From Lachnospiraceae bacterium (GTDB lineage Bacteria > Bacillota > Clostridia > Lachnospirales > Lachnospiraceae): a stretch of DNA of 64,000 bases. This document shows positions 44,072 through 53,346 of this stretch, in pieces (position 1 is the first letter of the stretch; each line of letters starts with the position of its first letter). The stretch covers positions 1 through 64,000 of the forward strand of contig JAFXAZ010000008.1 of NCBI GenBank assembly GCA_017521985.1. Direction: 5' to 3'. The translations under genes and the position numbers were made by a program. Below the pieces are notes generated by a model. It had not been told where the DNA came from and made no database searches. It saw only the letters and a program-made list of their open reading frames with translations.

Positions 44072-45349
44072 ATGAAAATATTAATTGTTGGCGGCGGCGG
44101 TCGTGAGCATGCGATTGCAGCAACCGTTGCAAAGAGCAAAAAGGTATCCAAGATTTACTGTGCACCGGGCAATGCAGGTATTGGCATGGTGGCAGAGTGT
44201 GTGGCAATCGGTGCCATGGAATTTGATAAATTAGTTGCTTTTGCATTAGAAAAGCAGATTGACTTAGCTATTGTTGGTATGGATGACCCATTGGTGGGCG
44301 GTCTGGTAGATGCATTTGAAGCTGCCGGAATCCGTGCATTCGGTCCTAGAAAGAATGCTGCTATCTTGGAAGGCAGCAAGGCTTTCAGCAAGGATTTAAT
44401 GAAGAAATATAATATTCCAACGGCTGCTTATGAGAATTTTGACAGTGCAGAAGATGCACTTGCTTATTTGGAAACCGCGAATATGCCTATCGTTTTAAAG
44501 GCAGATGGTTTGGCTTTGGGTAAGGGTGTACTTATTTGCAATACCTTAGAAGAAGCAAAAGAAGGCGTTAAGAGTATTATGATGGACAAGCAATTTGGTA
44601 CTGCAGGGAATCGTATGGTTATAGAGGAGTTCATGACCGGTCGTGAAGTATCCGTTCTGTCCTTTGTAGATGGCAAGACCATCAAGACTATGACCAGCGC
44701 ACAGGACCACAAGCGTGCAGGCGATGGGGATACCGGTTTAAATACCGGCGGTATGGGTACCTTCTCTCCAAGTCCATTTTACACAGAAGAGGTGGATGAT
44801 TTTTGTAAGAAATATATTTACCAGGCTACCGTAGATGCTATGGCTGCAGAAGGCAGAGAGTTCAAAGGCATTATTTTCTTCGGTTTGATGCTTACACCAA
44901 ACGGTCCGCGTGTATTGGAATACAATGCACGTTTCGGTGACCCGGAAGCTCAGGTAGTTCTTCCGCGTATGAAGAATGATATTATTGAAGTAATGGAAGC
45001 TTGTATCGATGGTACTTTGGACCAGATTGATTTACAGTTTGAAGATAATGCAGCAGTTTGTGTTGTACTTGCAAGTGCAGGTTATCCGGTTGCATACGAA
45101 AAAGGCAAGCTGATGACAGGCTTTGAAGCATTTGAAGGCAAGGATGATGTATTCTGCTTCCATGCAGGCACCAAGCTTACCGATGCAGGTATCGTAACAA
45201 ACGGCGGTCGTGTGCTTGGCATTACTGCTAAAGGCGCAGATTTAAAGGAAGCAAGAGCAAAGGCTTATGCTGCTACAGAGTGGATTTCTTTTGAAGGCAA
45301 GTATAAGAGAAATGATATCGGCGCTGCCATTGATGAAGCGCAAGGATAA
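44072..45349 (+). CDS. purD: Phosphoribosylamine-glycine ligase (GAR synthetase)
   Basis: A 425-residue ATP-grasp enzyme joining phosphoribosylamine and glycine. Features are ILIVGGGGREHAIA, SKAFSKDLMKKYNIPTAAY, KADGLALGKGV, the GDGDTGLNTGGMGTFSP loop and LEYNARFGDPEAQ. AAGGAG precedes the ATG. Last gene of the pur run; a strong terminator follows. Other pur genes (purF, purL, purC, purH, purB) are not in the window. Confidence 0.96.
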   Translation: MKILIVGGGGREHAIAATVAKSKKVSKIYCAPGNAGIGMVAECVAIGAMEFDKLVAFALEKQIDLAIVGMDDPLVGGLVDAFEAAGIRAFGPRKNAAILEGSKAFSKDLMKKYNIPTAAYENFDSAEDALAYLETANMPIVLKADGLALGKGVLICNTLEEAKEGVKSIMMDKQFGTAGNRMVIEEFMTGREVSVLSFVDGKTIKTMTSAQDHKRAGDGDTGLNTGGMGTFSPSPFYTEEVDDFCKKYIYQATVDAMAAEGREFKGIIFFGLMLTPNGPRVLEYNARFGDPEAQVVLPRMKNDIIEVMEACIDGTLDQIDLQFEDNAAVCVVLASAGYPVAYEKGKLMTGFEAFEGKDDVFCFHAGTKLTDAGIVTNGGRVLGITAKGADLKEARAKAYAATEWISFEGKYKRNDIGAAIDEAQG

Positions 45350-45371
45350 TTAAATAATTGGTAAAGAAATC

Positions 45372-45422
45372 GGAGTTGTTATAAAGCAGAAGAAAAGTCT
45401 GTTTTGTAGCAACTCCTTTTTG
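45372..45422 (+). terminator. Intrinsic terminator after purD
   Basis: A 19-bp stem with wobble pairs (45372-45390 with 45398-45416) and a 7-base loop, followed by TTTTTTG. Confidence 0.92.
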
Positions 45423-45439
45423 TGTTAGTCAATTTTTTC

Positions 45440-45470
45440 TTGACTCTCGACCTGGTTCATGGTTTACAGT
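45440..45470 (+). promoter_or_regulatory. MerR-type promoter with 19-bp spacer
   Basis: TTGACT (45440-45445) and TACAGT (45465-45470) are 19 bp apart, the lengthened spacer characteristic of MerR-activated promoters. The spacer holds a dyad centred between ACC (45450-45452) and GGT (45461-45463), extended by ACT and AGT at the outer ends. A MerR regulator gene is the second gene of this transcript, so autoregulation is likely. Confidence 0.75.
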
Positions 45471-45503
45471 AAAGGCAAACAGATGCAAAGGAGATTAGGA
45501 AAG

Positions 45504-47039
45504 ATGGACTTAATCAGAATATATTATGATGAATTTGGAGAGGGTGAGGAAGAGCAACGTGTAGACGAGGTAACATGGAACGATTTGGAGATGGACAAGG
45601 TGTTTGCTCATGTAAATCATACCAGGTCTTACATCGGAGAACAGGTATTGTATAGGAGACTTCGTGAGCCAAAGTCCGATAGAGATTGGGAGGCTTATGA
45701 AAGGAAAGTAAGATATTTACAACAAAATGAGCAGGCAAGGATGAAGATAGAAAAGGTGTTAAGCAGAATAGGAAAGCGGTCTGAAAATTACTATCTGCCG
45801 GGTTTTTTGCATGATACAGATTTGTGGACAATAAGAAATGGGTGCCTATATCATATTTTGCAATTTTTTCTGCTTTTCTTTGGAGTGTTGGCGGTATTTG
45901 CAGAGAAAAGTATATTTGCTGCAGGATTTCTTGCAGTTATCTGTATTAATCTGGTAATTTACATGCGCACCAAATGGAAATACGAGGTATATTTGTATTC
46001 TTTGGGCAGTGTACGGAAGCTGGTTGATTTTTGTAAAGGAGTTCTGGCAGATAAAGAGCTGTGCAAGGTTTTTGAAGAGGAAGAAGTTATAGAAGCAACC
46101 AAAGAATTAAACAGGGTGACGAAAGGAATTGCCGGTTTTGAGATGCGTAAAAGGATGAGTTGGACCGGAGATACTATGGCGCTGTTGCGGGATTATATGT
46201 TGGGCATTACCCTGTATGATATTTCCGTGTTTAATCACATTATGAAAGTGCTGGATAAAAAACAGGACAAGGTAATGTGTTTGTATCAGTTTGCAGGCGA
46301 GATTGATATGATAAATGCAGTGACTTATTTCCGGAGAGAACATGAGAAAAAAGTGTGTATACCGGAATTTTGCAGAGAACAGAAAATATCTGCGCAAGGT
46401 CTGTACCATCCGCTTTTAAAGGATGCTGTAAGTAATGATTTTGTTACAAGTGGGAGGACATTGCTTTCAGGGGCAAATGCTTCTGGAAAATCTACTTTTA
46501 TGAAAGCGATGGCAATCAATGTAATTCTGGCTCAGACGATTCATACCTGCGCGGCTCAATACATACAACTGCCGGGAATGCAGGTGATGACCTCCATGGC
46601 ATTAAGGGATGACATTTTAAGCGGTGAGAGTTATTATATAAGGGAAGTAAAATATTTAAAGCGCATGCTGGACAGGGTGGAAACAGGAAAAACGGTAATG
46701 TGTGTGATTGATGAAATGTTAAAGGGCACTAATACAGTGGAGCGACAGGCTGCATCAGAAGCAATTCTGAGATATTTTGCAAATAAGCAATGTTTTGTGC
46801 TGGTAGCAAGTCATGATCTGGAGCTGCTTAATAAGCTACAGAACGAATATAACTGCTATTACTTTGACAGTCTGGTGGGTGAGAAGGATATTTATTTTGA
46901 CTATCGCCTACATAAAGGTATTGGTGGCAGGTCTAATGCCATTGCATTGTTAAAACTGCTACAGTATCCGGAGAGCATTGTGGAGTATGCCGGAGAGCTG
47001 ACAGGCATGCCATATATTTCAGGAAGGAGTGACCGGTAG
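45504..47039 (+). CDS. Membrane-associated MutS-family ATPase
   Basis: A 511-residue protein with a C-terminal MutS-type ATPase: Walker A GANASGKSTFMKA, the DDILSGESYYIREV signature, Walker B VMCVIDEMLKGTN and VASHDLELL. The mismatch-recognition and connector domains of MutS are absent. Two adjacent hydrophobic helices (~residues 115-155, FFLLFFGVLAVF and FLAVICINLVIYM) suggest membrane anchoring. I chose 45504 because the longer frame from 45459 would start inside the promoter. The MerR gene follows by 11 bases. The role is unknown; mismatch repair is unlikely. Confidence 0.8.
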   Translation: MDLIRIYYDEFGEGEEEQRVDEVTWNDLEMDKVFAHVNHTRSYIGEQVLYRRLREPKSDRDWEAYERKVRYLQQNEQARMKIEKVLSRIGKRSENYYLPGFLHDTDLWTIRNGCLYHILQFFLLFFGVLAVFAEKSIFAAGFLAVICINLVIYMRTKWKYEVYLYSLGSVRKLVDFCKGVLADKELCKVFEEEEVIEATKELNRVTKGIAGFEMRKRMSWTGDTMALLRDYMLGITLYDISVFNHIMKVLDKKQDKVMCLYQFAGEIDMINAVTYFRREHEKKVCIPEFCREQKISAQGLYHPLLKDAVSNDFVTSGRTLLSGANASGKSTFMKAMAINVILAQTIHTCAAQYIQLPGMQVMTSMALRDDILSGESYYIREVKYLKRMLDRVETGKTVMCVIDEMLKGTNTVERQAASEAILRYFANKQCFVLVASHDLELLNKLQNEYNCYYFDSLVGEKDIYFDYRLHKGIGGRSNAIALLKLLQYPESIVEYAGELTGMPYISGRSDR

Positions 47040-47050
47040 GTTATTAGAAT

Positions 47051-47722
47051 ATGAGAATTGGTGAAATTGCAGAAATAACAGGGCTTAGCATAAGCAATAT
47101 CCGGTTTTACGAAAAGAAAGGGTTGATTGAACCGGCTAGAGGTGTAGAAAATCAGTATAGAGAATATACAGAGTTTGATTTACAGCGTTTGCAGCAAATT
47201 GTACTGTACCGGAAAATGAATATGTCTATTGAGCATATCGCCATGATTTTGGACGGGATAATATCTCTGGAGGAGGCTATAGGGCAGCAGTTAACCAGAC
47301 TGGAGCAGGAAAAGGAGATGCTGGAGGGCTCCATTGCATTGTGTAGGAAGGTACTGGAGATACCAGAACTTTCCGCATCGGAGATGGAGTATTGCCTGAA
47401 TTATGTGGAGGAGGAAGAGGCGAAAGGTACCAGATTTGCGGAAATGAACGAGGTGTTGGAGGATTTTGCCGATTTTGTGCAGATAAAGCGCTTTTTGGGC
47501 GATCCTTACGTGGGGAGGTTTTTAGTGAATAGAACAGTGTATCGCTTGCTTGCCGGTGTGGTTGCTTTTTGGATGGCTGTCTTGCCCATTCTAATAGTAT
47601 GGGATAGCTACAAGGACCACGGCTTCGTGCAGGGCAAAGCAATTGCTTTTTGTTTTGTCTGGATAATTGGGTTGTGTATTCCATTCATACATTTCAGGCG
47701 CAAAAGCAAAAGCCACCGGTGA
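47051..47722 (+). CDS. MerR-family regulator with C-terminal membrane helices
   Basis: A 223-residue protein with an N-terminal MerR winged helix (MRIGEIAEITGLSISNIRFYE, here described by its ends) and a coiled dimerisation helix to about residue 110. After an acidic linker come two hydrophobic segments near residues 170-190 and 197-215, then RRKSKSHR. A membrane-bound MerR protein is unusual. It is co-transcribed with the membrane MutS-like ATPase, and the operon promoter has the 19-bp spacer of MerR targets, so it probably activates its own operon. Confidence 0.85.
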   Translation: MRIGEIAEITGLSISNIRFYEKKGLIEPARGVENQYREYTEFDLQRLQQIVLYRKMNMSIEHIAMILDGIISLEEAIGQQLTRLEQEKEMLEGSIALCRKVLEIPELSASEMEYCLNYVEEEEAKGTRFAEMNEVLEDFADFVQIKRFLGDPYVGRFLVNRTVYRLLAGVVAFWMAVLPILIVWDSYKDHGFVQGKAIAFCFVWIIGLCIPFIHFRRKSKSHR

Positions 47723-47819
47723 GTGAAAGTGCCTTGCTATTTAAATTCCGCTGTGGTAAACTGTAAAGGTAATTGATAGAATGATATGCAACAAAAAGAA
47801 GTATTATAATATTTTAGGG

Positions 47820-47848
47820 ACCGAACATGGTAAAATGTTCGGTTTTCT
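47820..47848 (+). terminator. Terminator-like hairpin before azlC
   Basis: ACCGAACAT pairs perfectly with ATGTTCGGT (47820-47828, 47835-47843) and TTTCT follows. A TATAAT at 47805-47810 lies just upstream, so the hairpin could be the 5' end of the azlC leader (attenuator or stabiliser) or the terminator of the MerR operon. Confidence 0.6.
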
Positions 47849-47862
47849 CGCGGGAGGAAATA

Positions 47863-48579
47863 ATGAAGTACGAAAGTTATAAAAGGGGCGTAGTGGCTGG
47901 TATTCCCATTGCCCTGGGATATTTTGCGGTTTCCTTTACCTTTGGTATGGCAGCGGTGACCGGGGGGCTTAGTATTGGACAGGCAGTGTTGATTTCTTTG
48001 ACTAACCTTACCAGTGCAGGCCAATTTGCAGGACTGAATATTATTTTGGCAGGAGGTTCTTATTGGGAAATTGCCATGACCCAGTTAATTATCAATCTAC
48101 GTTATTGCTTGATGAGTTTTTCTTTGTCACAGAAATTAGTAAAAGAAGGAAGTCCAATTCACCGATTTGTGGTGGCATTTGGTGTGACCGATGAGATTTT
48201 TGGTGTCAGTGCCAGTCAGGAAGGCAGAGTAAGCCCATATTATAATTATGGTGCCATGAGTGTGGCAATTCCGGGCTGGACCATTGGTACATTGGCGGGC
48301 GCAGTGCTCGGTAATATTTTGCCGGATTTTGTAACCAGTGCCCTGGGTGTGGCGATTTATGGTATGTTCCTTGCTATTATTATTCCGCCGGCAAAGACGA
48401 ATAAGGCAGTTTTAAAAGTGGTAATTGGGGCAATGCTTGTTAGTAGTTTGTTTGCAATAGTTCCGGTGTTAAATAAGGTATCCGGTGGCTTTGTAATTAT
48501 TATTACTACGTTGTTAGTAGCAGGTCTTGCGGCATATTTCTGCCCGATAGAAGAAAAGGAGGAGAAGCATGCAGAATAA
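47863..48579 (+). CDS. azlC: Branched-chain amino acid exporter large subunit AzlC
   Basis: A 238-residue membrane protein of the AzlC family. It starts YKRGVVAGIPIALGYFAVSFTFG, the usual first helix, and has TSAGQFAGLNI and QLIINLRYCLMSFSLSQ, both typical. With AzlD it exports branched-chain amino acids or analogues. The ATG at 47863 follows GGGAGG; the frame from 47827 starts inside the leader hairpin. Confidence 0.92.
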   Translation: MKYESYKRGVVAGIPIALGYFAVSFTFGMAAVTGGLSIGQAVLISLTNLTSAGQFAGLNIILAGGSYWEIAMTQLIINLRYCLMSFSLSQKLVKEGSPIHRFVVAFGVTDEIFGVSASQEGRVSPYYNYGAMSVAIPGWTIGTLAGAVLGNILPDFVTSALGVAIYGMFLAIIIPPAKTNKAVLKVVIGAMLVSSLFAIVPVLNKVSGGFVIIITTLLVAGLAAYFCPIEEKEEKHAE

Positions 48580-48886
48580 TATTTATATTTACATTCTGGT
48601 GATGGCAGTGGTAACGTACCTGATTCGTATGCTCCCGCTTGCTATTTGGCGTAAGGAGATTACCAGTCCTTTTGTAAAATCCTTTTTATTTTATGTGCCT
48701 TATGCATGCCTGGCCGCTATGACGTTTCCGGCAATTTTAAGTGCAACCATGAGCGTTATCAGCGGAGCAGTTGGTTTTGTGGTGGCATTGTATCTGGCGT
48801 ATAAGGAGAGGAGCTTATTGACCGTGGCATTGATTGCATGTGCTGCAGTGTTTGTAGTGGAGCGCGTGATGGTATTTTTCGGGTAA
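48569..48886 (+). CDS. azlD: Branched-chain amino acid exporter small subunit AzlD
   Basis: A 105-residue protein with about four hydrophobic segments and the VTYLIRMLPLAIWRK motif of the AzlD family. The start overlaps the azlC end by 11 bases, with GGAGG inside azlC, so the subunits are translated together. Confidence 0.92.
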   Translation: MQNNIYIYILVMAVVTYLIRMLPLAIWRKEITSPFVKSFLFYVPYACLAAMTFPAILSATMSVISGAVGFVVALYLAYKERSLLTVALIACAAVFVVERVMVFFG

Positions 48887-48944
48887 ATGTTGTGTGTAGT
48901 TCAACGACTAGTAACCAGACTGAAACTATAACAAGGAGACTAAC

Positions 48945-50360
48945 ATGAGTACACAAAACATAGACAATGTTTTAGAACAACAACGTAAATTTTTCCAGAG
49001 TGGCGTAACGCTTCCGGTTACTTTTCGCATTGAGATGTTAAAGAAAATGCGTAACGCCGTTAAAAAGTACGAAGACGAGATTGCGGATGCGTTGAAATCC
49101 GATTTGGGTAAAAGTCCGTCCGAAAGTTACATGTGTGAAATTGGCATGGTGTTAAGTGAAATCACGTATATGCTTCGTCATGTCAGAAAGTTTGCGGCAA
49201 AGCAGTATGTAGCGACACCGCTTGCCCAGTTTGCGGCAGTAAGTTATAAGCAGCCTACGCCATACGGTAATACCTTGATTATGAGTCCGTGGAATTATCC
49301 GTTTCTTTTGACCATTGATCCATTGGTAAATGCCATTGCGGCCGGCAATACTGCCATTGTGAAGCCAAGCGCGTATTCTCCGGCAACCGGAGAAGTGGTA
49401 AAAAAGCTTTTAGAGGAGTGCTTTTCCGCGGAGTATGTAGCAGTGGTGACCGGTGGACGTAAGGAAAATGAAGCTCTTTTGGATAAAAAGTTTGATTTTA
49501 TTTTTTTTACCGGAAGTACAACCGTAGGAAAGGAAGTGCTTCGACGTGCTGCGGAATATGTAACGCCGGTAGTGCTTGAACTGGGCGGCAAAAGTCCTTG
49601 TATTGTAGACAATTCTGCTAAAATCAAGCTGGCGGCAAGGCGCATTGTGTTTGGCAAATATTTAAATTGCGGGCAGACTTGTGTGGCTCCCGACTATGTT
49701 CTGTGCGATGCATCCGTGAAGGATGAGCTTGTAAAAGAGATTTGTGCAGAGATTACAAAGCAGTTTGGAGCGAATCCTTTGGGGAACCCGGATTATGGAA
49801 AGATTATAAACGAAAAGCATTTTGAGCGTTTATGTGGTTTAATAAAGGCTTTTGAAGGGGCACGTGAAAGCACAGTACATGACGAGGAAAAAGTAATGTT
49901 TGGCGGTGAGGTAAAGCGTGAAACCTTGCAGATTGCACCTACGGTATTAGATAATGCTACATGGTCTGATGCCGTAATGCAGGAAGAAATTTTCGGACCG
50001 GTTCTGCCAATAATCACCTTTACTAAGTTTGATGAGATATTTGATATGTTAAAAGACAAGGCAAAACCACTGGCTTTGTACCTGTTTTCAGAGGACAAGG
50101 CACATGTAAAGGCCGTGACGGAGCGTATTCCATACGGTGGCGGTTGTATCAATGATACCATTATTCACCTGGCTACTAGCGAGATGGGCTTTGGCGGTGT
50201 GGGTGAAAGCGGCATGGGCTCTTATCATGGAAGAGAAGGATTTATGGCATTTTCCCATACCAAGAGTATCGTGGATAAGAAAACATGGATGGATTTGCCT
50301 ATGAGATACCAGCCATATATAAAGGGATTTGATAAGTTAATCAGGAAGTTTTTGAGATGA
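48945..50360 (+). CDS. Class 3-type aldehyde dehydrogenase
   Basis: A 471-residue NAD(P)-dependent aldehyde dehydrogenase of the ALDH3/coniferyl aldehyde type. PWNYPFLLTIDPLV binds the cofactor, FFTGSTTVGK follows, the general base is in LELGGKSP and the catalytic Cys in NCGQTCVAPDY. The short C-terminus without the tetramer tail of other classes agrees. AAGGAG precedes the ATG. It probably oxidises fatty or aromatic aldehydes. Confidence 0.92.
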   Translation: MSTQNIDNVLEQQRKFFQSGVTLPVTFRIEMLKKMRNAVKKYEDEIADALKSDLGKSPSESYMCEIGMVLSEITYMLRHVRKFAAKQYVATPLAQFAAVSYKQPTPYGNTLIMSPWNYPFLLTIDPLVNAIAAGNTAIVKPSAYSPATGEVVKKLLEECFSAEYVAVVTGGRKENEALLDKKFDFIFFTGSTTVGKEVLRRAAEYVTPVVLELGGKSPCIVDNSAKIKLAARRIVFGKYLNCGQTCVAPDYVLCDASVKDELVKEICAEITKQFGANPLGNPDYGKIINEKHFERLCGLIKAFEGARESTVHDEEKVMFGGEVKRETLQIAPTVLDNATWSDAVMQEEIFGPVLPIITFTKFDEIFDMLKDKAKPLALYLFSEDKAHVKAVTERIPYGGGCINDTIIHLATSEMGFGGVGESGMGSYHGREGFMAFSHTKSIVDKKTWMDLPMRYQPYIKGFDKLIRKFLR

Positions 50361-50418
50361 CACAAATTCATAATGACTTTGCGATTGCCCTAGGGTTTGG
50401 GTTTATCCTAAGTATCTG

Positions 50419-50447
50419 TTGCAATTGTCTGTCAAAATGTTTATAAT
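50419..50447 (+). promoter_or_regulatory. Promoter of the AAA-ATPase-like gene
   Basis: TTGCAA (50419-50424), 17-bp spacer, TATAAT (50442-50447), 40 bases before the ATG. Confidence 0.7.
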
Positions 50448-50486
50448 GGAAGTAATTATCAAACTTACGGAAAGGAAGCGTGGCTT

Positions 50487-51629
50487 ATGGGGTCTTATTT
50501 GGATAGTACAATTGCATATACCTTGTACAAGGATGAAACTGTCAAGCCATATTTTGTAGATAAGACAGGGCTTTTAGAAGAATTGATTCCGCTTGTGAAT
50601 CAAGGCAGCAGTTATGTATGCATTACCAGGCCGAGACGTTTCGGTAAAACAGTCATGGCAAACATGATTGCTTCTTTCTTTTCAAGGGTCTGCGATGCTT
50701 CTGGTATCTTTGATAGTTTGCGGATTGCAGCCTGTGAATCATATTATTCAAATTTGAATAAATATCCGGTAATTCATATTTCCTTTAATGAGCTTCCGAG
50801 AAAATGTAAGACCTATGATCAATATATAGAGCGAATTGAGAGAAAGCTTATAAAAGATTTAGTTCGGTCATATCCTGATTTGATGACAGATGAAACAGAG
50901 GCAGTATGGGATATCCTAAGCGATATAAATCTTAGAGAGCCCGATGTTCGTTTTGTTTTCGTATTAGATGAGTGGGATTACATTTTTCACAGGGATTTTA
51001 TCAGTGAGCAGGATAAAATGGCCTATTTAGAGTTTTTGAGCAATTTGCTTAAGGGCAAGGCCTATGTAGCATTAGCATATATGACGGGTATTTTGCCTAT
51101 TGCCAAGTATTCCAGTGGTTCTGAGTTAAACATGTTTTTGGAATACACCATGGCTTCTGAGGAGAAATTTAGTGATGCCTTTGGCTTTACTGATACAGAG
51201 GTCGATACATTATATCAGCGCTATATTCTATCATGTGCAACTCCGAAGGTTACAAGAGAAGGGCTGCAGATATGGTATGACGGTTATCATACACGCTCCG
51301 GGGAGAGAGTTTATAATCCACGCTCTGTAGTTGCTTCTTTGCAAAATAATAATCTTGGTAATTATTGGACCAGTTCGGGACCATATGATGAGATATATTA
51401 TTATATTGAAAAGAATGTGGATGATGTGCGCGATGATCTTGCGCTAATGGTATCAGGTAAGCCGGTAGCAGTCAAAGTTCGTGAATATGCAGCTACAGCC
51501 ATGAATTTATCGACTAAGGACGAAATTTTCTCTGCAATGGTGGTATATGGCTTCTTAAGCTATGAAAACGGTTATGCCTTTATACCTAATAAGGAGCTTA
51601 TGGACACGTGCTGTGATATGTTGCTGTAA
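50487..51629 (+). pseudogene. AAA-ATPase-like protein truncated before its nuclease domain
   Basis: A 380-residue protein starting with the AAA-ATPase-like family domain: YFVDKTGLLEELI, Walker A RPRRFGKTVMANM and Walker B FVFVLDEWDYIF. Relatives continue for another 150-200 residues with a PD-(D/E)xK nuclease domain (DUF1703 type). Here the frame stops soon after VVYGFLSYENGYAFIPNKELM, and no continuation is seen in other frames before the terminator. It may be a decayed gene or a shortened functional version. The promoter and ribosome binding site are intact. Confidence 0.65.
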
Positions 51630-51658
51630 GATAGAAGAGCTATAATAGTATGATAATT

Positions 51659-51706
51659 AAAAAGGGTTATGCAAGCGCGGATTACTGCATTGCATAACTC
51701 TTTTTT
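51659..51706. terminator. Bidirectional terminator between convergent genes
   Basis: A 16-bp stem with one wobble (51659-51674 with 51690-51705) flanked by A and T runs. It separates the truncated ATPase gene and pgsA. Confidence 0.9.
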
Positions 51707-52285
51707 TTAAACCGCCTTCACCTGTTCTTTTAACGTAATATAAAATAATCTGCTGTACAAAAGCATAGAAGCAAAAATAACCATGCCGCAGAGTATAATT
51801 AGGGCATTGGCAAAGAACTGCGGTATATTCGGAAACAGGAATAATATTACCATGACCCCGTAAAGAACTGCGGTAGTAACCTTGCCATACCACTTGGCGC
51901 TGTTTACAATACCGGTTTTCTTAAAAGTAATATAGCTCAAGATAAACAGAAAGCTTTCCTTGAGCACCATCAAAATAACCAGCCCTAACATACCTGCATA
52001 CTTGGAAAGCAGGCAGAGAATCATGGCAAGCTGAGTTAATTTGTCTGCAACCGGGTCAATAAATTTGCCAAAGTCGGAAGTCATATTAAATTTGCGGGCA
52101 ATCTTACCATCGGCAATGTCAGTCAATCCGGACAAAGCAATTACGACTATGGTAGCAATGTAATGGTTAAAATGATTATAAACCAGTACCATAATAGGAA
52201 TAAGTAAAATTCTAAAAAAACTTAACATATTTGGAATCGTTAAAATATCATCTTTTTTTAATTTGTCTTTAATATTATTTTCCAT
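51707..52285 (-). CDS. pgsA: CDP-diacylglycerol-glycerol-3-phosphate 3-phosphatidyltransferase
   Basis: A 192-residue membrane enzyme that makes phosphatidylglycerol phosphate. The CDP-alcohol phosphotransferase signature D-G-x2-A-R-x8-G-x3-D-x3-D is seen in ADGKIARKFNMTSDFGKF followed by IDPVADK. IPNMLSFFRILLIPI is the typical N-terminal helix. About five membrane segments. The ATG at 52285 follows GAGAGG; the longer frame to 52339 has no support. Confidence 0.9.
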   Translation of the reverse strand: MENNIKDKLKKDDILTIPNMLSFFRILLIPIMVLVYNHFNHYIATIVVIALSGLTDIADGKIARKFNMTSDFGKFIDPVADKLTQLAMILCLLSKYAGMLGLVILMVLKESFLFILSYITFKKTGIVNSAKWYGKVTTAVLYGVMVILFLFPNIPQFFANALIILCGMVIFASMLLYSRLFYITLKEQVKAV

Positions 52286-52454
52286 GTCATCAACCTCTCG
52301 AATAAAACACATTATAGCACTATTAGGAAGGCAAGTCAAATTAGAAAAACTTTGTATTTCCTATGGAAAGAACGGAAAAAATATAGTAGAATAACTATAA
52401 TTACAGCCGATAGAGAATGTACAGACGGCAGGGGAATGAGAAAGGATTTGTGGT

Positions 52455-53330
52455 ATGAAGTCGATAGGAGTAGTGACCGACAGTCATAGTGGAATCTCGC
52501 CTGAATTAGCGGAAAAATTAGGAATAATGGTTCTTCCAATGCCATTTTATTTTGAAGAAGAATGTTTTTATGAAGGAGTTTCTATTACAAGAGCAGAATT
52601 TTTTGAAAGATTGAATGCAGGGCAGAGTGTGTCCACCTCACAGCCTGCTCCGGAAGCAGTGATGGAGTGTTGGCGAAAAGGGCTTGCAACATACGAAAAG
52701 CTTCTTTATATTCCTATGAGTAGCGGGCTTAGCGGTTCTTATAATACGGCAAAGATGCTTGCGCAGGACGAGGAATTCGAGGGCAGAGTGTTAGTGGTAG
52801 ACAGTGGCCGTATAGCGACACCTCTGCACCGCATGGTATTGGATGCTATGGAATTAGTGGAAGAGGGATATAGTGCAGAGGAAATATTAGAAATTCTGGA
52901 AGCGTCTCGTGGTAAAATGGCTATTTTTATTGCGGTTGAAACCTTGGAGTTTTTGAAGAAGGGCGGCCGTATTACCCCTGCAACTGCAGCGTTGGGAAGT
53001 TTATTAAATATTAAGCCGATTTTAAAATTGGATGTAGGGGTGTTAGAGACTTTTCGCAAATGCCGCGGCATGAAAAAGGCCAGAAGAGAGATGTTGGAGG
53101 CTATGAAAAACGAGTTAGAGACTACCCTTGCAGAAGCTTATGCAAAAGGCCAGGTGCATCTTTTGGCAGCATCCAGTGCAGATGAAGAGACCACTAAGGA
53201 ATGGATGGAAGAAATTAAGGCGTACTTTCCGGGGATGGAAGTACAGTGTGAAAATTTATCCCTGGGCATTTCCTGCCATGTGGGAGAGGGAGGCCTGGGT
53301 ATTGGCTGCTCCTGTAAGCCTCAGAAATAA
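52455..53330 (+). CDS. DegV family fatty-acid-binding protein
   Basis: A 291-residue DegV/FakB-like protein. VVTDSHSGISPELAEKLGI at the N-terminus, STSQPAPE and SSGLSGSYNTAKM are family motifs for binding the fatty acid carboxylate, and LKKGGRITPATAALGSLLNIKP is the second. FakB-type proteins present fatty acids to the FakA kinase; no fakA is here. AAAGGA precedes the ATG. The plsC gene, 16 bases downstream, fits a phospholipid-synthesis context. Confidence 0.9.
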   Translation: MKSIGVVTDSHSGISPELAEKLGIMVLPMPFYFEEECFYEGVSITRAEFFERLNAGQSVSTSQPAPEAVMECWRKGLATYEKLLYIPMSSGLSGSYNTAKMLAQDEEFEGRVLVVDSGRIATPLHRMVLDAMELVEEGYSAEEILEILEASRGKMAIFIAVETLEFLKKGGRITPATAALGSLLNIKPILKLDVGVLETFRKCRGMKKARREMLEAMKNELETTLAEAYAKGQVHLLAASSADEETTKEWMEEIKAYFPGMEVQCENLSLGISCHVGEGGLGIGCSCKPQK

Positions 53331-53346
53331 TTTGGGAGAGGGTTAG

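Noticed and set aside
45504-47039. DNA mismatch repair MutS or MutS2
   Set aside because: The mismatch-binding and connector domains are missing and two membrane helices are present; only the ATPase part is MutS-like.
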